A DNA stretch of 64,000 nt, from contig OX345636.1 in NCBI GenBank assembly GCA_947044365.1, positions 55,841,746 to 55,905,745 of the forward strand. Direction: 5' to 3'. Shown here one piece after another: positions 36,415-47,559 of this stretch; position 1 is the stretch's first letter, and each line of letters begins with the position of its first letter. A program made the position numbers and the translations under genes. The notes under the pieces were generated by a model that saw only the letters and a program-made list of their open reading frames with translations, had not been told where the DNA came from and made no database searches. Source of the DNA: Petrosia ficiformis. Its lineage: Eukaryota > Porifera > Demospongiae > Haplosclerida > Petrosiidae.

Positions 36415-39400
36415 ATGATCTATCTTCATCCATCGATCAAACACGTGGCTTTCAAAATGATTGAAAGTATTTACTAATAAAAAGATTTTTACGGAATACG
36501 TAACTACATTTGAATAAAAAGATTTTTACGGAATATGTACGCAAACATACATATAATGCAAACTTTCCAGCTAACTGATAAGTGTGGGGCTCGCTCGGGC
36601 TCGCCCCAATTACCCTTATGATATTAAACTATACAGTACAGGTACATGTATACATACATTATTGATGTACATGTATTAACCTTGTGACATTAAACTATAC
36701 ACTGTAGTGCATATAAAGTTGTCACATTTTAATTATGAATGTGAACAGACATTTCCCTTCCTACAGAGTGAACATGTCCTCATCTTCCAAATGATCCCGA
36801 TAATCTGTAGTCCTATGTGGTTTAGGATCCACAAGCTGGTATTCAATACAACCTGGCCAAGAAGATGTCTGTAAGTTTATGCAATTATGTAATTAATAAT
36901 TATAATACCTGAGATGTTGCAATAAAATTATGGGCACATATAAGCACATCTAATACTCATACAAATAGCATGTTAATAGTAGTGTGTAGCAATATGTATG
37001 ATGAATTGGCTCAGTATAATCACTATAATAGGCATGAAAAAGTCAGATGATAACACCACAAAGTGATATTTTTCTCCATACATCTCAATTATGATGATTA
37101 TACACCTGCTATGTGGCTAGGTACTAACATAATTCAAGAGGTTGCCCACAATCACAGCCTCAGGGGTGTGGTATACATGTCTACTTTCTCAGATAGGTAC
37201 ATACAACATATTTATGTATGTATGTTTGTATAGTATGTAGTATGTAGTATGTATGTTAAGGCGGCACTAAGGTGTTTGGATTGAAATATTAGCTAGTGAA
37301 TATTTGTAAACCAAGCCATTTAACTATTAGTTATTAATGTAGCTTTAGTGTTTTACTATCCATTCTGTGTTCTAAATGCCTGGATATTCTGTTACCATTT
37401 CTGCCGCCAATTTATTGTAATATGGAATTTGCTAATGTACAACTTTGATTTTGTAAATTATTATAATCTATGACCCCAGTTCACATGACCTGTGCTCTTT
37501 TAAGAAATGAGTGAATATATAGTGAATGCACAACACAAAGTTATAAATGATATAAGATATGATAAAGGTAATAATTACCTCAGTGGGGTTACAAGTTTGA
37601 AGGTCATGTATCCAATAGTTTTCCTGTCCTTTGCATAGTAGGGTGTCATTTGTTTAATAATCACCACTTTCATGTCATGTATAGAATGGTTTGGCAAATT
37701 CAATCTGATGTTTCAAGAATTTTATGGTTTTGTTGGATGATGGTTCTATGGGAGGACAGTGACTGATGGTATGTGACGAATGGAACTCTGTCTGTAGGCT
37801 GTTTAAGACTCTCATCTCAACTGGTTTCATATACTCTATTGATGGAAGGATTGATGGTAGTTTCCGTGTAGCCTCTATTCATTAAATTCACTTTCAGTTC
37901 TTAATAAAAGAATAAACAACCACAGAGCAGATGTCACACATAAAGAAATACAAAAAAACTGTATCTACACATTTTAATATGCCAAACAACTCCATACAAC
38001 ATGGAAGTGGTGATTATTGAAAACCAACAACCCCCTACTATGCATGACCTACAAACTTGTTATGTGAACCTGACAGCTCAGCTGTCCTCGTTAACACCTG
38101 ATAAGGAAGCCAATACATGTATGTGGGAGCAACTTGCAGCTTAAGTGGCCTAGCCTCTGGGTGTACTTATTATATTGCTATGAGGCTAAGTGTTAGCTGT
38201 TGAAATTGCTATTCACACACTTGTAAAGATTTATACCCAAAGGGTTTTTAGAAAAGGAATGAAGGTGGACTTTAGTGTAGAAAATTTATCATCCACCACA
38301 TTAATAAATTTTGAGGATTAACCATGGACTTCATCTGTATCAATGGTTGCATTTTTGAAGCCCTTTGATATTTTTCAACCACATTTCTAGTTTTCTACAC
38401 AAGACAGTCTACTAAATGTGCTTTAAGCTTGTGCAAAAATCCAAAGCTATAAGCAATCGAATTGACAAAGACGCTAAGTGTGGGTGTTGGCACTGGCCAC
38501 TGCACTTTCAAACACTCATTTTGTTGCTTTCCTCCCACTAATCATCAATGACATTGTTAGAAGGTTCTCTGTATAAGTAAGTTAAAAGTTTGTAAAATAT
38601 AAAAGGTATGAAGGAAAACATTCGGTATGTACATTCGTGAATTAATTGGTAATTTTGAATTTGATCCAAAACCATCAAACTACCAATTAAAAAACACTGT
38701 CAATAATATTTCACAGTATGTGTAGGTTTGCAATTTCCTTAGCTAAAACCATTTTTTGTTTGATTTCACTTAATATACCAAAGATCATTTAGACTTTTGG
38801 GATGGCATACACTTATAATAAATAAGTATCTGATGGGGTACTCTGCATGCGAAACAATGGAATCAGACTCTGAGGCTACTACTCAGGGTTGTCACTTCAT
38901 ATAAGTATATTCTACAACCACAGAATACATGCTTGAGTGAGAAGAAATACACTGATTTTTTGGTTGATTTCACTTAATATACCAAAGATCATGAGGCTAA
39001 AGTACATTCACATTGAGTTGGCACCTAATGGTACTCACCATGAGAATGATATTACACAGCCAATTGAGAGGCAACAAACCAAATCATGTAATTAAGTCCA
39101 CAGAAAAATATACATGCGTAGATTTCATTACCTAATATTTATCATCATAAATTATGGTATCATTATTAGCCTTTTTATTATCATTAGCTATTTTATCTTC
39201 ATAACTATAATATAATGATTATTATCTGTTTGTTATATGAAAATAAATTGAACCAGGTTTAATGTCATGACTTGGTTGAAGTTGTTTGTAGACTACAACT
39301 AGTTGCCATGGCAATGGAGTCTTAGGCCTGTGCAATAATATAAATATATATTATGTCCAGTCCTATATCTTGGTTAGAAAGTCCAATACGATTGTGACAA

Positions 39401-39420
39401 ATCAGAGTATGGGCAAGAAG
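36415..39420. other. Non-coding spacer with repeats
   Basis: No gene supported. Contents: a direct duplication of AAAAAGATTTTTACGGAATA (36479 and 36517), a local GC-rich palindrome (GGGGCTCGCTCGGGCTCGCCCC, ~36586), repeat family 1 copy 3 at 38380-38600 and a piece of repeat family 3 at 38880-38960. Confidence 0.5.
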
Positions 39421-39429
39421 GTTAAATGT

Positions 39430-39492
39430 CCATGTAAGTGTGGTCTATTCACTCCTCCGCTTTGCCTGAGTGAATAGACCACACTTATATGG
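39430..39492. repeat. 25-bp stem hairpin
   Basis: Arms 39430-39454 and 39468-39492 pair over 25 bp with one mismatch, core TAAGTGTGGTCTATTCACTC, around a 13-nt loop CTCCGCTTTGCCT. It may be the folded tip of a decayed inverted-repeat element or a transcribed hairpin; nothing else supports an RNA gene. Confidence 0.7.
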
Positions 39493-39516
39493 GGTTTAAC
39501 ATATACATATATATGT

Positions 39517-39792
39517 ATATGTTATAACACCCTACGAGTGCTATATCAGATTTACAATCACCGAGGGCGAGGTGATTATATAGCACGAGTAGGTGTATTA
39601 TAATTAATATTTTTCACAAAATACAAAACCTTTGTTGATGTCTGATGCTTCTCCTACCTTTTTGTTGGCACTTTGGAGAAGGTAAGTGTTGTTTTCTTGT
39701 AGTCTGTTTCGACAGCAGGTTTTATATCTGACCACAGAGTGCCAATCTGATTTATAAACCTGTGGTTAACTTAGAAGTTTCGCTGTATAGGG

Positions 39793-39795
<3 letters not shown>
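39517..39795. repeat. Interspersed repeat family 2, copy 2
   Basis: Matches 7026-7276 (TTATAACACCCTACGAGTG, GAGGGCGAGGTGATTATA, ATGTCTGATGCTTCT), and is again followed by (TA)n. Directly after it, 39850-39905 contains a second hairpin (ATCAGCCCTTCACC / GGTGAAGGGCTGAT). Confidence 0.65.
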
Positions 39796-39824
<29 letters not shown>

Positions 39825-39909
39825 ATATATGTATGGGTTCAAGGTGTGTATATCAGCCCTTCACCCAGCCCTCACGGCTGCTATCCAGGTGGGGTGAAGG
39901 GCTGATATT

Positions 39910-41040
39910 GCTGATACATACCTCGAAGCCATAATATATTCTATACCTTACATGTACATCAATGTTACCTGACATCTACAGCTTTTTTCCATTTATAAAC
40001 AACTCTTCAATTTACAACTTGATTGTGCATGCTCAAATTGTTAGGAATATAATGTCTTATATATATCAGCCATGTGGTTTCATATCCACCTGTGGTTGGG
40101 TGTATATAAAACAACTTTGATGTGGCTGTTACCTATATACATATGTCATGATGAAGCCACCCTTCAAAGCATTGCTATATAATATATATAAATGTGCTAA
40201 GTTCACATTGTGGTTTGTGGCTTCATTATAAACATGACTTTGAAGTCATGAGATTATGTCATGGTCACTTGTGCAATATCAGGCTTATAATCAACCTTGC
40301 CCTCCCTCCACAAGCCTCTAGTCAGCCTAGCACACATGAAGTGTGCATGTGCTTTTAATTTAAGCAAGCTAATTGTAAGTGCTTATGGTTGTGTGGCTGC
40401 TTGTGATTAAAGTCCAATTAGTAGGAAGTACTAGACATGGTAATAACTTTCATAATAATTAATTTTTATTATAATTTATGATATACATCAATCTGTGCAA
40501 TGTAACAACTAATGACAATTTGGGATACACTGTGCTGATGAGACCCAATAGGTCGAAACAATCTGATCAGTGTACATACATATATATTCAGATTGTCCAC
40601 AGTTGCCCTTACAAAGTTATAACACATCTGATTGCATGAAGATTGATGGATACTGTGTGAATATTATTAGTGTCATTTCAATACTAATTTAAACTCTCAC
40701 ACCTAGCAACTCCTACTATAAGAACTAGCCATTTAAACATTCAGGCCAGCTGCAAATTTATATGTCAATGTGGTGTGCCTGATAGGCTTGATATACATTC
40801 TTCGACCAAATAATATTATCAATATATAAAATTGCGAATTGCAATTATAAAGATTCAATTTAGTGAAATGTCTAAATCATGTAAGGGTATAAGGTATAAT
40901 AAGGCTGTAGCATCAAAAAAAATTATTATTATTAATCATTAAATAAATGAAAATGGGTGTGATAGAGCTGCTCATTGGTCAATTACTCACATGATCATAC
41001 TTTTTCATTCTCATTCCTCACCACTAAGCAATAAAAATTA
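39910..41040. other. Non-coding spacer
   Basis: No gene, RNA or mobile element could be supported in this AT-rich stretch. Confidence 0.4.
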
Positions 41041-41049
41041 ATTGATTTC

Positions 41050-41330
41050 TGGGGACATGGAGTGTGTCATGTATGTGATGATGGGTAGGTGTATGTATCA
41101 TTATGTACATGTATGTGATGATGGGTGGGTGCATGTATGATTGTGTGTATGCATAATATGTACATGTATGTGATGAAGGGTATATGGGTGTATGTATAAT
41201 TATGTACATGTATGTGATGATGGGTGGGTGCATGTATTATGATTGTGTATATGTGTATATGTACATGTATGTGATGATGAGTAGGTGTATGTACATGTAT
41301 GTGATGATGGGTAGGTGTATATATGACATA
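41050..41330. repeat. Irregular minisatellite (ATGTATGTGATGATGGGTGG type)
   Basis: About eight imperfect units of GTACATGTATGTGATGATGG with GTGGGTGCAT spacers. Open frames across it are repeat artefacts. A related TGTATGTA tract is at 41890-42080. Confidence 0.8.
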
Positions 41331-41472
41331 ATTATACAATGTACATGACATACATGTAATACAGTATACACTGTAGCTACAGCATGTGCATGTACATTAA
41401 ATAATATATACAAACATCTAAATATAACGTACATACATGTACATGCAGCTACAGCATATATATTATAGTTAT

Positions 41473-41809
41473 TAGTGATGTGCGATACGTATCGATATAT
41501 CGAAATATTGATATTTTCGTTCAATATCGTGATACAATATTAGCTTTTGGGTGTATCGATACACTGGAATGGACAGTTTAGTAAACATGGTTTTTCTAAT
41601 TTGTGTAATTTGATACCTTATAAAAAGCTAGTGTGCATAACTTTCATTGATTTCTTTTACCATTTCTTGACAAATACATCCAAATAGGACATTTATTTAC
41701 ATTTTATAAGTGTTTCAATAATATTTCAAATATCGTGATACTGTATCGTATCGTGATATTTTTGGCAGCGATACGCAATACTATTATTTAGTGGTATCGC
41801 ACATCCCTA
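41473..41809. mobile_element. hAT-type MITE with perfect 8-bp duplication
   Basis: Inverted ends TAGTGATGTGCGATAC and TAGGGATGTGCGATAC (right, inverted). Flanking octamers ATAGTTAT at 41465-41472 and 41810-41817 are identical. The 337-bp interior is rich in TATCGATA and ATATCGTGATAC words in both orientations. Non-coding. Confidence 0.88.
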
Positions 41810-42240
41810 ATAGTTATACAATGTTGTTAGTACATACATGTATTACATTATACACTTAGCTACAGCATGTGCATGTACATGAAATACATACATAGATATG
41901 TATGTATACATGTATGTGTATGTACTATGTAGGTGTATGTATGCAGGTATTTATATGTATGTATATGTATACATTGTATATACAAGTATGCATGTATATG
42001 TAATATGTACATGTAATATGTATGTACGTATGTACTGTATATGTATGTATCTGTGTATCTTTATATGTATGTATGTATAATATGTAACTCCAATGAAAGT
42101 TATTAAGACCAACTATTATTAGCATAACCACAATAAAGAAAGATATGAAATGAATTTGTAAAATCATTTTTTTAAAAATTTATTAAGACCAACTATTATT
42201 AACAACCACAATAAAGAAAGAATCTAATTATTATTGAAAG

Positions 42241-43209
42241 TTATTCTTGATCTGTCATCAATTTCCACAGCACATAGTTTGTGACAGCTGAGATACTCCC
42301 ATCTTCAGATACACTAAATTCTATCCTGCTACAATCGGGTTTGTCTAATTCTAAATGCATGTGCATTTTTAGAATATATGCCGTATTCTCACTCAATGTA
42401 GCAAGAATGATATATACTTCAATGTTGGTTATTTCAACACATTGAGCCATTAGTGCCCTCATTGCTACGTTTGATCCTATTATAAGGGATTCGGACATCG
42501 CTTGTGCTATGTCCATATGTGTATGGACATCTTTGGCTTCCATGCCACCTGCTCATACCAAAAAAGAATGCTCTTGTGATCTCGTCATGATTGCACCAGC
42601 AAGCAACTGTGACCTTGTACAAAATTTTTCTTTGTGGAAAAATGCAATATCCACCCTCGACTTTCCATAATTGTGAGGTGGGCCATCCAGAAAGGTCCTT
42701 TTTTCTAAGAGGTTGTTGGCTTCATTGAAGACTGCAAAGTTTCGCTCCTGTAATGGATACTTCAATAGGTCATAAAAAAAATTTTTCCTCATGGTTTCCT
42801 GGTTGTCAAAATTAAGTGTCACAGGGATTAAATTTTTAACAGTAACCTGCACTGTGCATTCAGGTACTGAACTTGGTGCACTGATTTTAGTTGGCTTCGG
42901 AACTACCTTCATGATTTCTGGATCGTTAGTTATACAACAATCTCCTTTGATAGTTAGTATATTAAATAATTCTGCTGGGAGCACTGGTGGTTTTTCTTCT
43001 ACAAATGAGATTATAAGATCACGTGTAGGTATATCTTGTATTTCTGATGAAGGGTTACTAGCAGTTTCAGACTTTTTGGGAAATAAGAAGACATACGAGT
43101 CCTTACATTTTTTTGGACAACCACGCTTATCGTGAACTTTCATGTAACCTTCACAGGAAACTTTTGATTCTTTCCGTGGAGAAAGGGAAAACATGTAGTA
43201 AACTGACAT
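42241..43209 (-). pseudogene. Unrecognised protein gene with one in-frame TGA
   Basis: On the minus strand one frame runs from ATG at 43209 (MSVYYMFSLSPRKESK) to TAA at 42241, ~320 aa, interrupted only by TGA at 42555-42553 (SFLV, stop, AGGMEAKD). The N-terminal part is Cys/Lys-rich (CEGYMKVHDKRGCPKKCKDS). The middle has TVQVTVKNLIPVTLNFDNQE. The C-terminal part is helical then beta-rich (AQAMSESLIIGSNVAMRALM, ENTAYILKMHMHLELDK). The frame is protein-like on both sides of the stop, which argues for one gene with a recent nonsense change or a sequencing error. I do not recognise the family. A (GA)n tract lies just upstream. Confidence 0.5.
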
Positions 43210-43274
43210 GCTGGTGAAGTATGGTGAAGTATTATGTTCTCTGAATGACTTCCAAACAGAATGACTTAAAAACT

Positions 43275-43275
<1 letters not shown>

Positions 43276-43349
<74 letters not shown>
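43276..43349. repeat. (GA)n microsatellite
   Basis: Pure GA repeat of ~74 bp immediately upstream of the unrecognised minus-strand gene. The Ser-Leu frame across it is an artefact. Confidence 0.95.
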
Positions 43350-43350
<1 letters not shown>

Positions 43351-43389
43351 GCAGACTATGATACGCATGCATGACAGAATTAGAACTCA

Positions 43390-44330
43390 TAAAAAAAAGT
43401 GAGGAGTAACAGATCAAGTGAAATACACTAAGGCCTTTGCAACGTATGTCTTTACAGTTGGTCTGAGTGAGTGTGCGAGTGTGTGTATGAGCAAGCCATT
43501 AGAAATAACTGTAACTCTATTTCTGATCTTTTCATTCAGGGGTACACACAACACATACAAATGAACATACATATCAAAAGTATAAAATGTGCACACTCAC
43601 ATATTCCAAACTGTTGTACTATAGATTGAGTACACAGAGAGAGAGAAAAGTCACAACAACTGGGACCAACTTGAGTAGATAGAAAAGAGACTGACCCAAA
43701 GAAAAAATTATCACAAAAACCGGAACAACTCGACACGAGACTCTTACAACTTGCTCCAAGCAAAACAACACTCAGCCTACTACTCCTCATACAAACAGTT
43801 TGGGAGGATTAGACCAATCAGATTGATCAAATGCTAAATGACTGTACACTGGTAGTCATGCCAACTACCAAAAATTTCTCTGCCAATTATATTAGTGCTG
43901 TAGTATATATAGCATGGTATAACAATTAGTACATAGTTATATGAAGTTCTTCCTGTGTTTATTAATTACCCTCGCCGCGTAGCGTAGGCGGAAAGGTACG
44001 GTAATCGTTTTGTCTGTGTGTGTGTGTTAGCAATTTTTCTTGAAAAATAAAAACATTGACATTTCAAAAGGGGTACTGGTACACTTCAAATTATACAAGG
44101 AAAAAAAGAACGTAGGAATTCTTCTAAAACCTTTTTGTTCTAAAGTTATGACAAGTTTTATAACTCACAGTTACCGTTTCACGACTTTAAGATGAAACGA
44201 GGGCAATAACGAGAGTAAATATAGACACACAAAACACAGGTGGTCCTCTTGCATGGCTGTCGCTAGCCAAGAAACACTTCAAACCACCAAAACAATCGAT
44301 GTAATGGTTGCTACTACATCACCATTGATG
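43390..44330. other. Non-coding spacer
   Basis: No supported gene. The stretch 43965-44000 (CTCGCCGCGTAGCGTAGGCG, then (GT)n) is unusually GC-rich for the region and may be the end of a repeat. Confidence 0.4.
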
Positions 44331-44338
44331 CTAGATAG

Positions 44339-44691
44339 TAGTGATGGGCGATACCGGTACCCAAATACTCGATACTTCGGTTCCAGCACACAAACTGTTG
44401 GTACCGATTACTGGAAACAGAACCGACTACGTTCGATACCATAACCACACCCACTTAACCTTAATATTTGTTAATATAATCTAACAATAATATTGACTTG
44501 TTATTTTTTATATTTTAATAATTATTATTATTATCACCTGCAACAATAATTTAAAAAATAATTACATCCCTGGATCATCAGTTTCATTGGAACGACTTTT
44601 CTCAAAGACTGGTCAATTGGTTTCCGAGAGGCAAAATAGGTTGAAGCCAAAAAATGCCGATATTCTGCTCTTCCTCAACATGATAATCTAG
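44339..44691 (+). pseudogene. hAT element remnant with C-terminal dimerisation exon
   Basis: A hAT-type left end, TAGTGATGGGCGATACCGG, starts at 44339. At 44566-44691 an open stretch encodes the hATC signature, GSSVSLERLFSKTGQLVSER then NRLKPKNADILLFLNMII and a stop. hATC is the C-terminal dimerisation part of hAT transposases. Everything between (BED finger, RNase H core) is missing, so this is an internally deleted copy. The right end was not located. Confidence 0.7.
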
Positions 44692-45007
44692 AATTGTGAT
44701 CACAAAGTGACAGTATTCCTCTCGCACTATCTATTTCTCTCGTCAATACAGTAAACATTAATTAATATGATGAAGATTTTGCCAGTTTTGCCGCTCGCCG
44801 GTTCTCTACCTTAACGACACTTTTTGGCCATCTAGAAGGTGTTGGTAGTCATAAAAGCACTAGATATGAATAGATATGTGTGTATTAAAACTTCTATGTA
44901 TATATTACCAGAGATTTCAGGTCATCACTTACAATTGAAATGTATGGGTGGCCATTTTTTTTCCGTGCCATCCCTACATAGAGAGTACTACCATACTCTC
45001 TGATTAA

Positions 45008-45840
45008 CAGTTGTGTATTATGATTGAGACCAGACTCTTCCAGACTAGACACATAATTACACAAGAGATAGAAAGGGACTGCTTTCACTCACTGAATACT
45101 ATATTGAATTGTAAAGATAATTTAATATTGATAGTTAATTAAGGAGGTGTGGTTTACAAGTGTTTTGTTTATGATACACAGTTTAATGATATATGATATA
45201 CTGAAGAGATTATATTGAATATTATGAGTTGAAACCAGTATAATGTTTATAACATGAATATATGTATAATTATATACTCAACCAGACATATAAATTATAA
45301 CTAGTAATATTAATGATTTATACCTGTTCCTATACTCCTGTTTCATCTAATATACAGTAATCCTCACATCATATCTAATAATTATAATTATTAGAACAGA
45401 TTCCACATTTCTACATAGTTGCATGTGCATAATGTACTTAGTTATGTAAACTTCAGATTTTATACAAATTCAGTTAAAAATGTGAAGGACTATGAAAATC
45501 TATCTGTTAAATGGCTGTCAGATCAAAGAAGTGCAGTAGACTAGTATTGGATTGGTATCAATACTTGGACATTACACAATACCAGTAATTTTAATACTCA
45601 ATACCCTCATTTATATACCTGTAGTTACATGTTCATAAGTTATAATTATTATCATGTCTGAACATAACCAATATATATCATAGTCATACATTTCTTCATG
45701 ATGTGGAAATTATCAGTATATTTGTGTTTTGATAACAACCACAAATATTTGATAATGTGTAAATATAATCACGATAATGTTATTATTATCAAAATGTTTA
45801 CTCATAAAAGAGTACATGTATTAGTAAATAATAGGTTTAG
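45008..45840. repeat. Second copy of the Kelch-intron repeat
   Basis: Collinear with 11822-12680 over ~830 bp, with gaps; the long (TA)n of the first copy is absent here. It sits between a hAT remnant and a Penelope-like element. Confidence 0.7.
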
Positions 45841-46336
45841 GTTTAAGTACCCCGGCAGGCTGTATCAAGCTGAATTGGAGTCAAGCATATATATTATGCT
45901 TTAGTTTTTGCTAGCTATTCTTTTTTACTCCCTCCTTTCTCTATTTTTGTGTTTTATTTCTGTATCTTTCTCTTTCTTCTTCTTTCTTTTGTTTGTAATC
46001 ATATATTAGCAAGATGGCGTTAGTATATAGGGGGCAGCCACCAGCCTGGCAAACCAAGGTGGTGGACCACGATCTGGGTCTTTTAAAGGCAGATCAGAAA
46101 TGTTTGTTTGTCCCGGTTTGTGATAATGATACTGCACTCTCAAAGCCCACTTTTGTGGGAAGGAGTGTGGTTGATGACTGTTCGCAAACCAACTCTATGC
46201 GTAGTTGTACCGTTAATAAATGTTGTTCAACTCATTGTAAAACATGTAGACATATATGTCAATCAAATGTATTTAAAAGTAATGTTACAAACAAAATTTA
46301 TAGTGTGATTAGCCCTAATACCCATATGGATTGTGG

Positions 46337-47559
46337 CATAGGCGTAGGAATGAATGTGAAGATGGTGGGGCTAAATGGATTTATTTAATTATAATTGCCA
46401 AAAAAGGATTGACATCTAGAATTAGAGTTTACAAATAGTTTTGCAATGCTTAATAAATTAAGTTCATCCGTTTTACTTTTATGAGTATGGAATAAAGTTA
46501 TGTGATTCAATTTTTTTTTTGCGACATGGTGGAACGTAGGTAGGATTTTAATCTTCGAAGTGCAGAGAAGGACCTTTCTGCTGTGGCAGACGTCATTGGA
46601 ACAGTTAGATAAATTAGAAGTAACTTATGAACTTCATTGAACATTGATTTTGCAAAGGAATTTGAATTAAACAGCTCACATACAGTGGAAATGGTAGAAA
46701 CTTGTTTAATGGGTACATTTCGATTTTGGTTCTCTGTTTTAACTAAATCTGGTAACATACTCATTTGCAAATGTAGGCAATCAAAGTCAATATCTGTACT
46801 ATAAAGTTTCTTGATTTCATCAGAAACAACTATCTTCTTTTTATTGCACCCTTCTACAAATATTGTTTCAAGGTCCTGTAGTAAATGGAAACTTTCCTGA
46901 TCAAATCGACGCTCTAATTCTTGAATAAGTACATCAAACACCTGAAAGTACTGCTGCCTAAAATATTCTGTTGGTGACTTGAAATGATGTTGCTGTCCAG
47001 TACCATTATCGAAACGTCTAGGTACTTTGCGTTTTCTTGGTAGCTTTGGAATGTCTGTGATGTCAGTACTTTCTTCAGTAACCGAATCAAAAAAGCTTGT
47101 AAAGGCACTGTCATCTCTCTGTCTTTGTAAAAATGATTTAGTTGCATTGACAGCTCCAGTGCAGATCTGAGCATTGACATCTTTGGCTTGGAGGGTGGTA
47201 CTATCATTATCTTGATCATTATCATCATATCTAGGTTTCTTGGGATTAGGAAAAAATGATAAAAAAGATCTTTGCATTTTTGAATCTTCTAGATACTTCT
47301 AAAGTTGACACTTTGACATTAGTTGACAGTCCTACCTAAGATCATGTGCTTTTAGTTTTAGTCATGTGATCTAGTCTAAAAACAGTGTTAATCAGCTGCC
47401 ACATTGTACATCACAATGATGAATGGCATGATGAAATGAAGCATGAAGGCTTATGAATTTATTATTAGGCATGCAAAAAATGTGGTGGGGCTAAGCCCCT
47501 CCACAATTTCAAATGGTGGGGCTAAAGCCCCCCCTGCCCTATGGGTTCCTACGCCTATG
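46337..47559 (-). mobile_element. hAT element inserted in the Penelope-like element
   Basis: Ends CATAGGCGTAGGAA on both sides (inverted). Flanking octamers GATTGTGG (46329-46336) and GGTTGTGG (47560-47567) match at 7 of 8. Bridging the insertion restores the Penelope reading from ...THMDCG to TDNIIYLV. It carries a short transposase gene on the minus strand and is therefore younger than the Penelope copy. Confidence 0.85.
46397..47277 (-). pseudogene. hAT (ZMYM/TTF-type) transposase, internally deleted
   Basis: ATG at 47277 begins MQRSFLSFFPNPKKPR, the usual start of TTF-finger hAT proteins. The sequence then jumps to the C-terminal region (YFRQQYFQVFDVLIQELERRF) and the hATC block (LLLIYLTVPMTSATAERSFS, ALRRLKSYLRSTMSQ). 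The TTF zinc finger and most of the RNase H core are missing. A run of A near 46508-46517 shifts the frame to an early TGA; in the next frame the family's tail continues (KLNHITLFHTHK, DELNLLSIAKLFV). It is non-autonomous. Confidence 0.8.

Noticed and set aside
42553..42555. In-frame TGA read as selenocysteine
   Set aside because: No SECIS-like element was recognised and the context gives no redox motif; nonsense or error is simpler.
43232..43417. Ser-Leu-rich frames next to the unknown minus-strand gene
   Set aside because: They translate a pure GA repeat.
44894..45088. Minus-strand frame with GLNHNTQLLIREYGSTLYVG
   Set aside because: Protein-like in places, but half lies in the repeat shared with 11822 and it has no partner exons.
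45832..45848. AGGTTTAGGTTTA, like a telomere repeat beside the Penelope-like element
   Set aside because: Only two units; too short to argue for telomeric origin.
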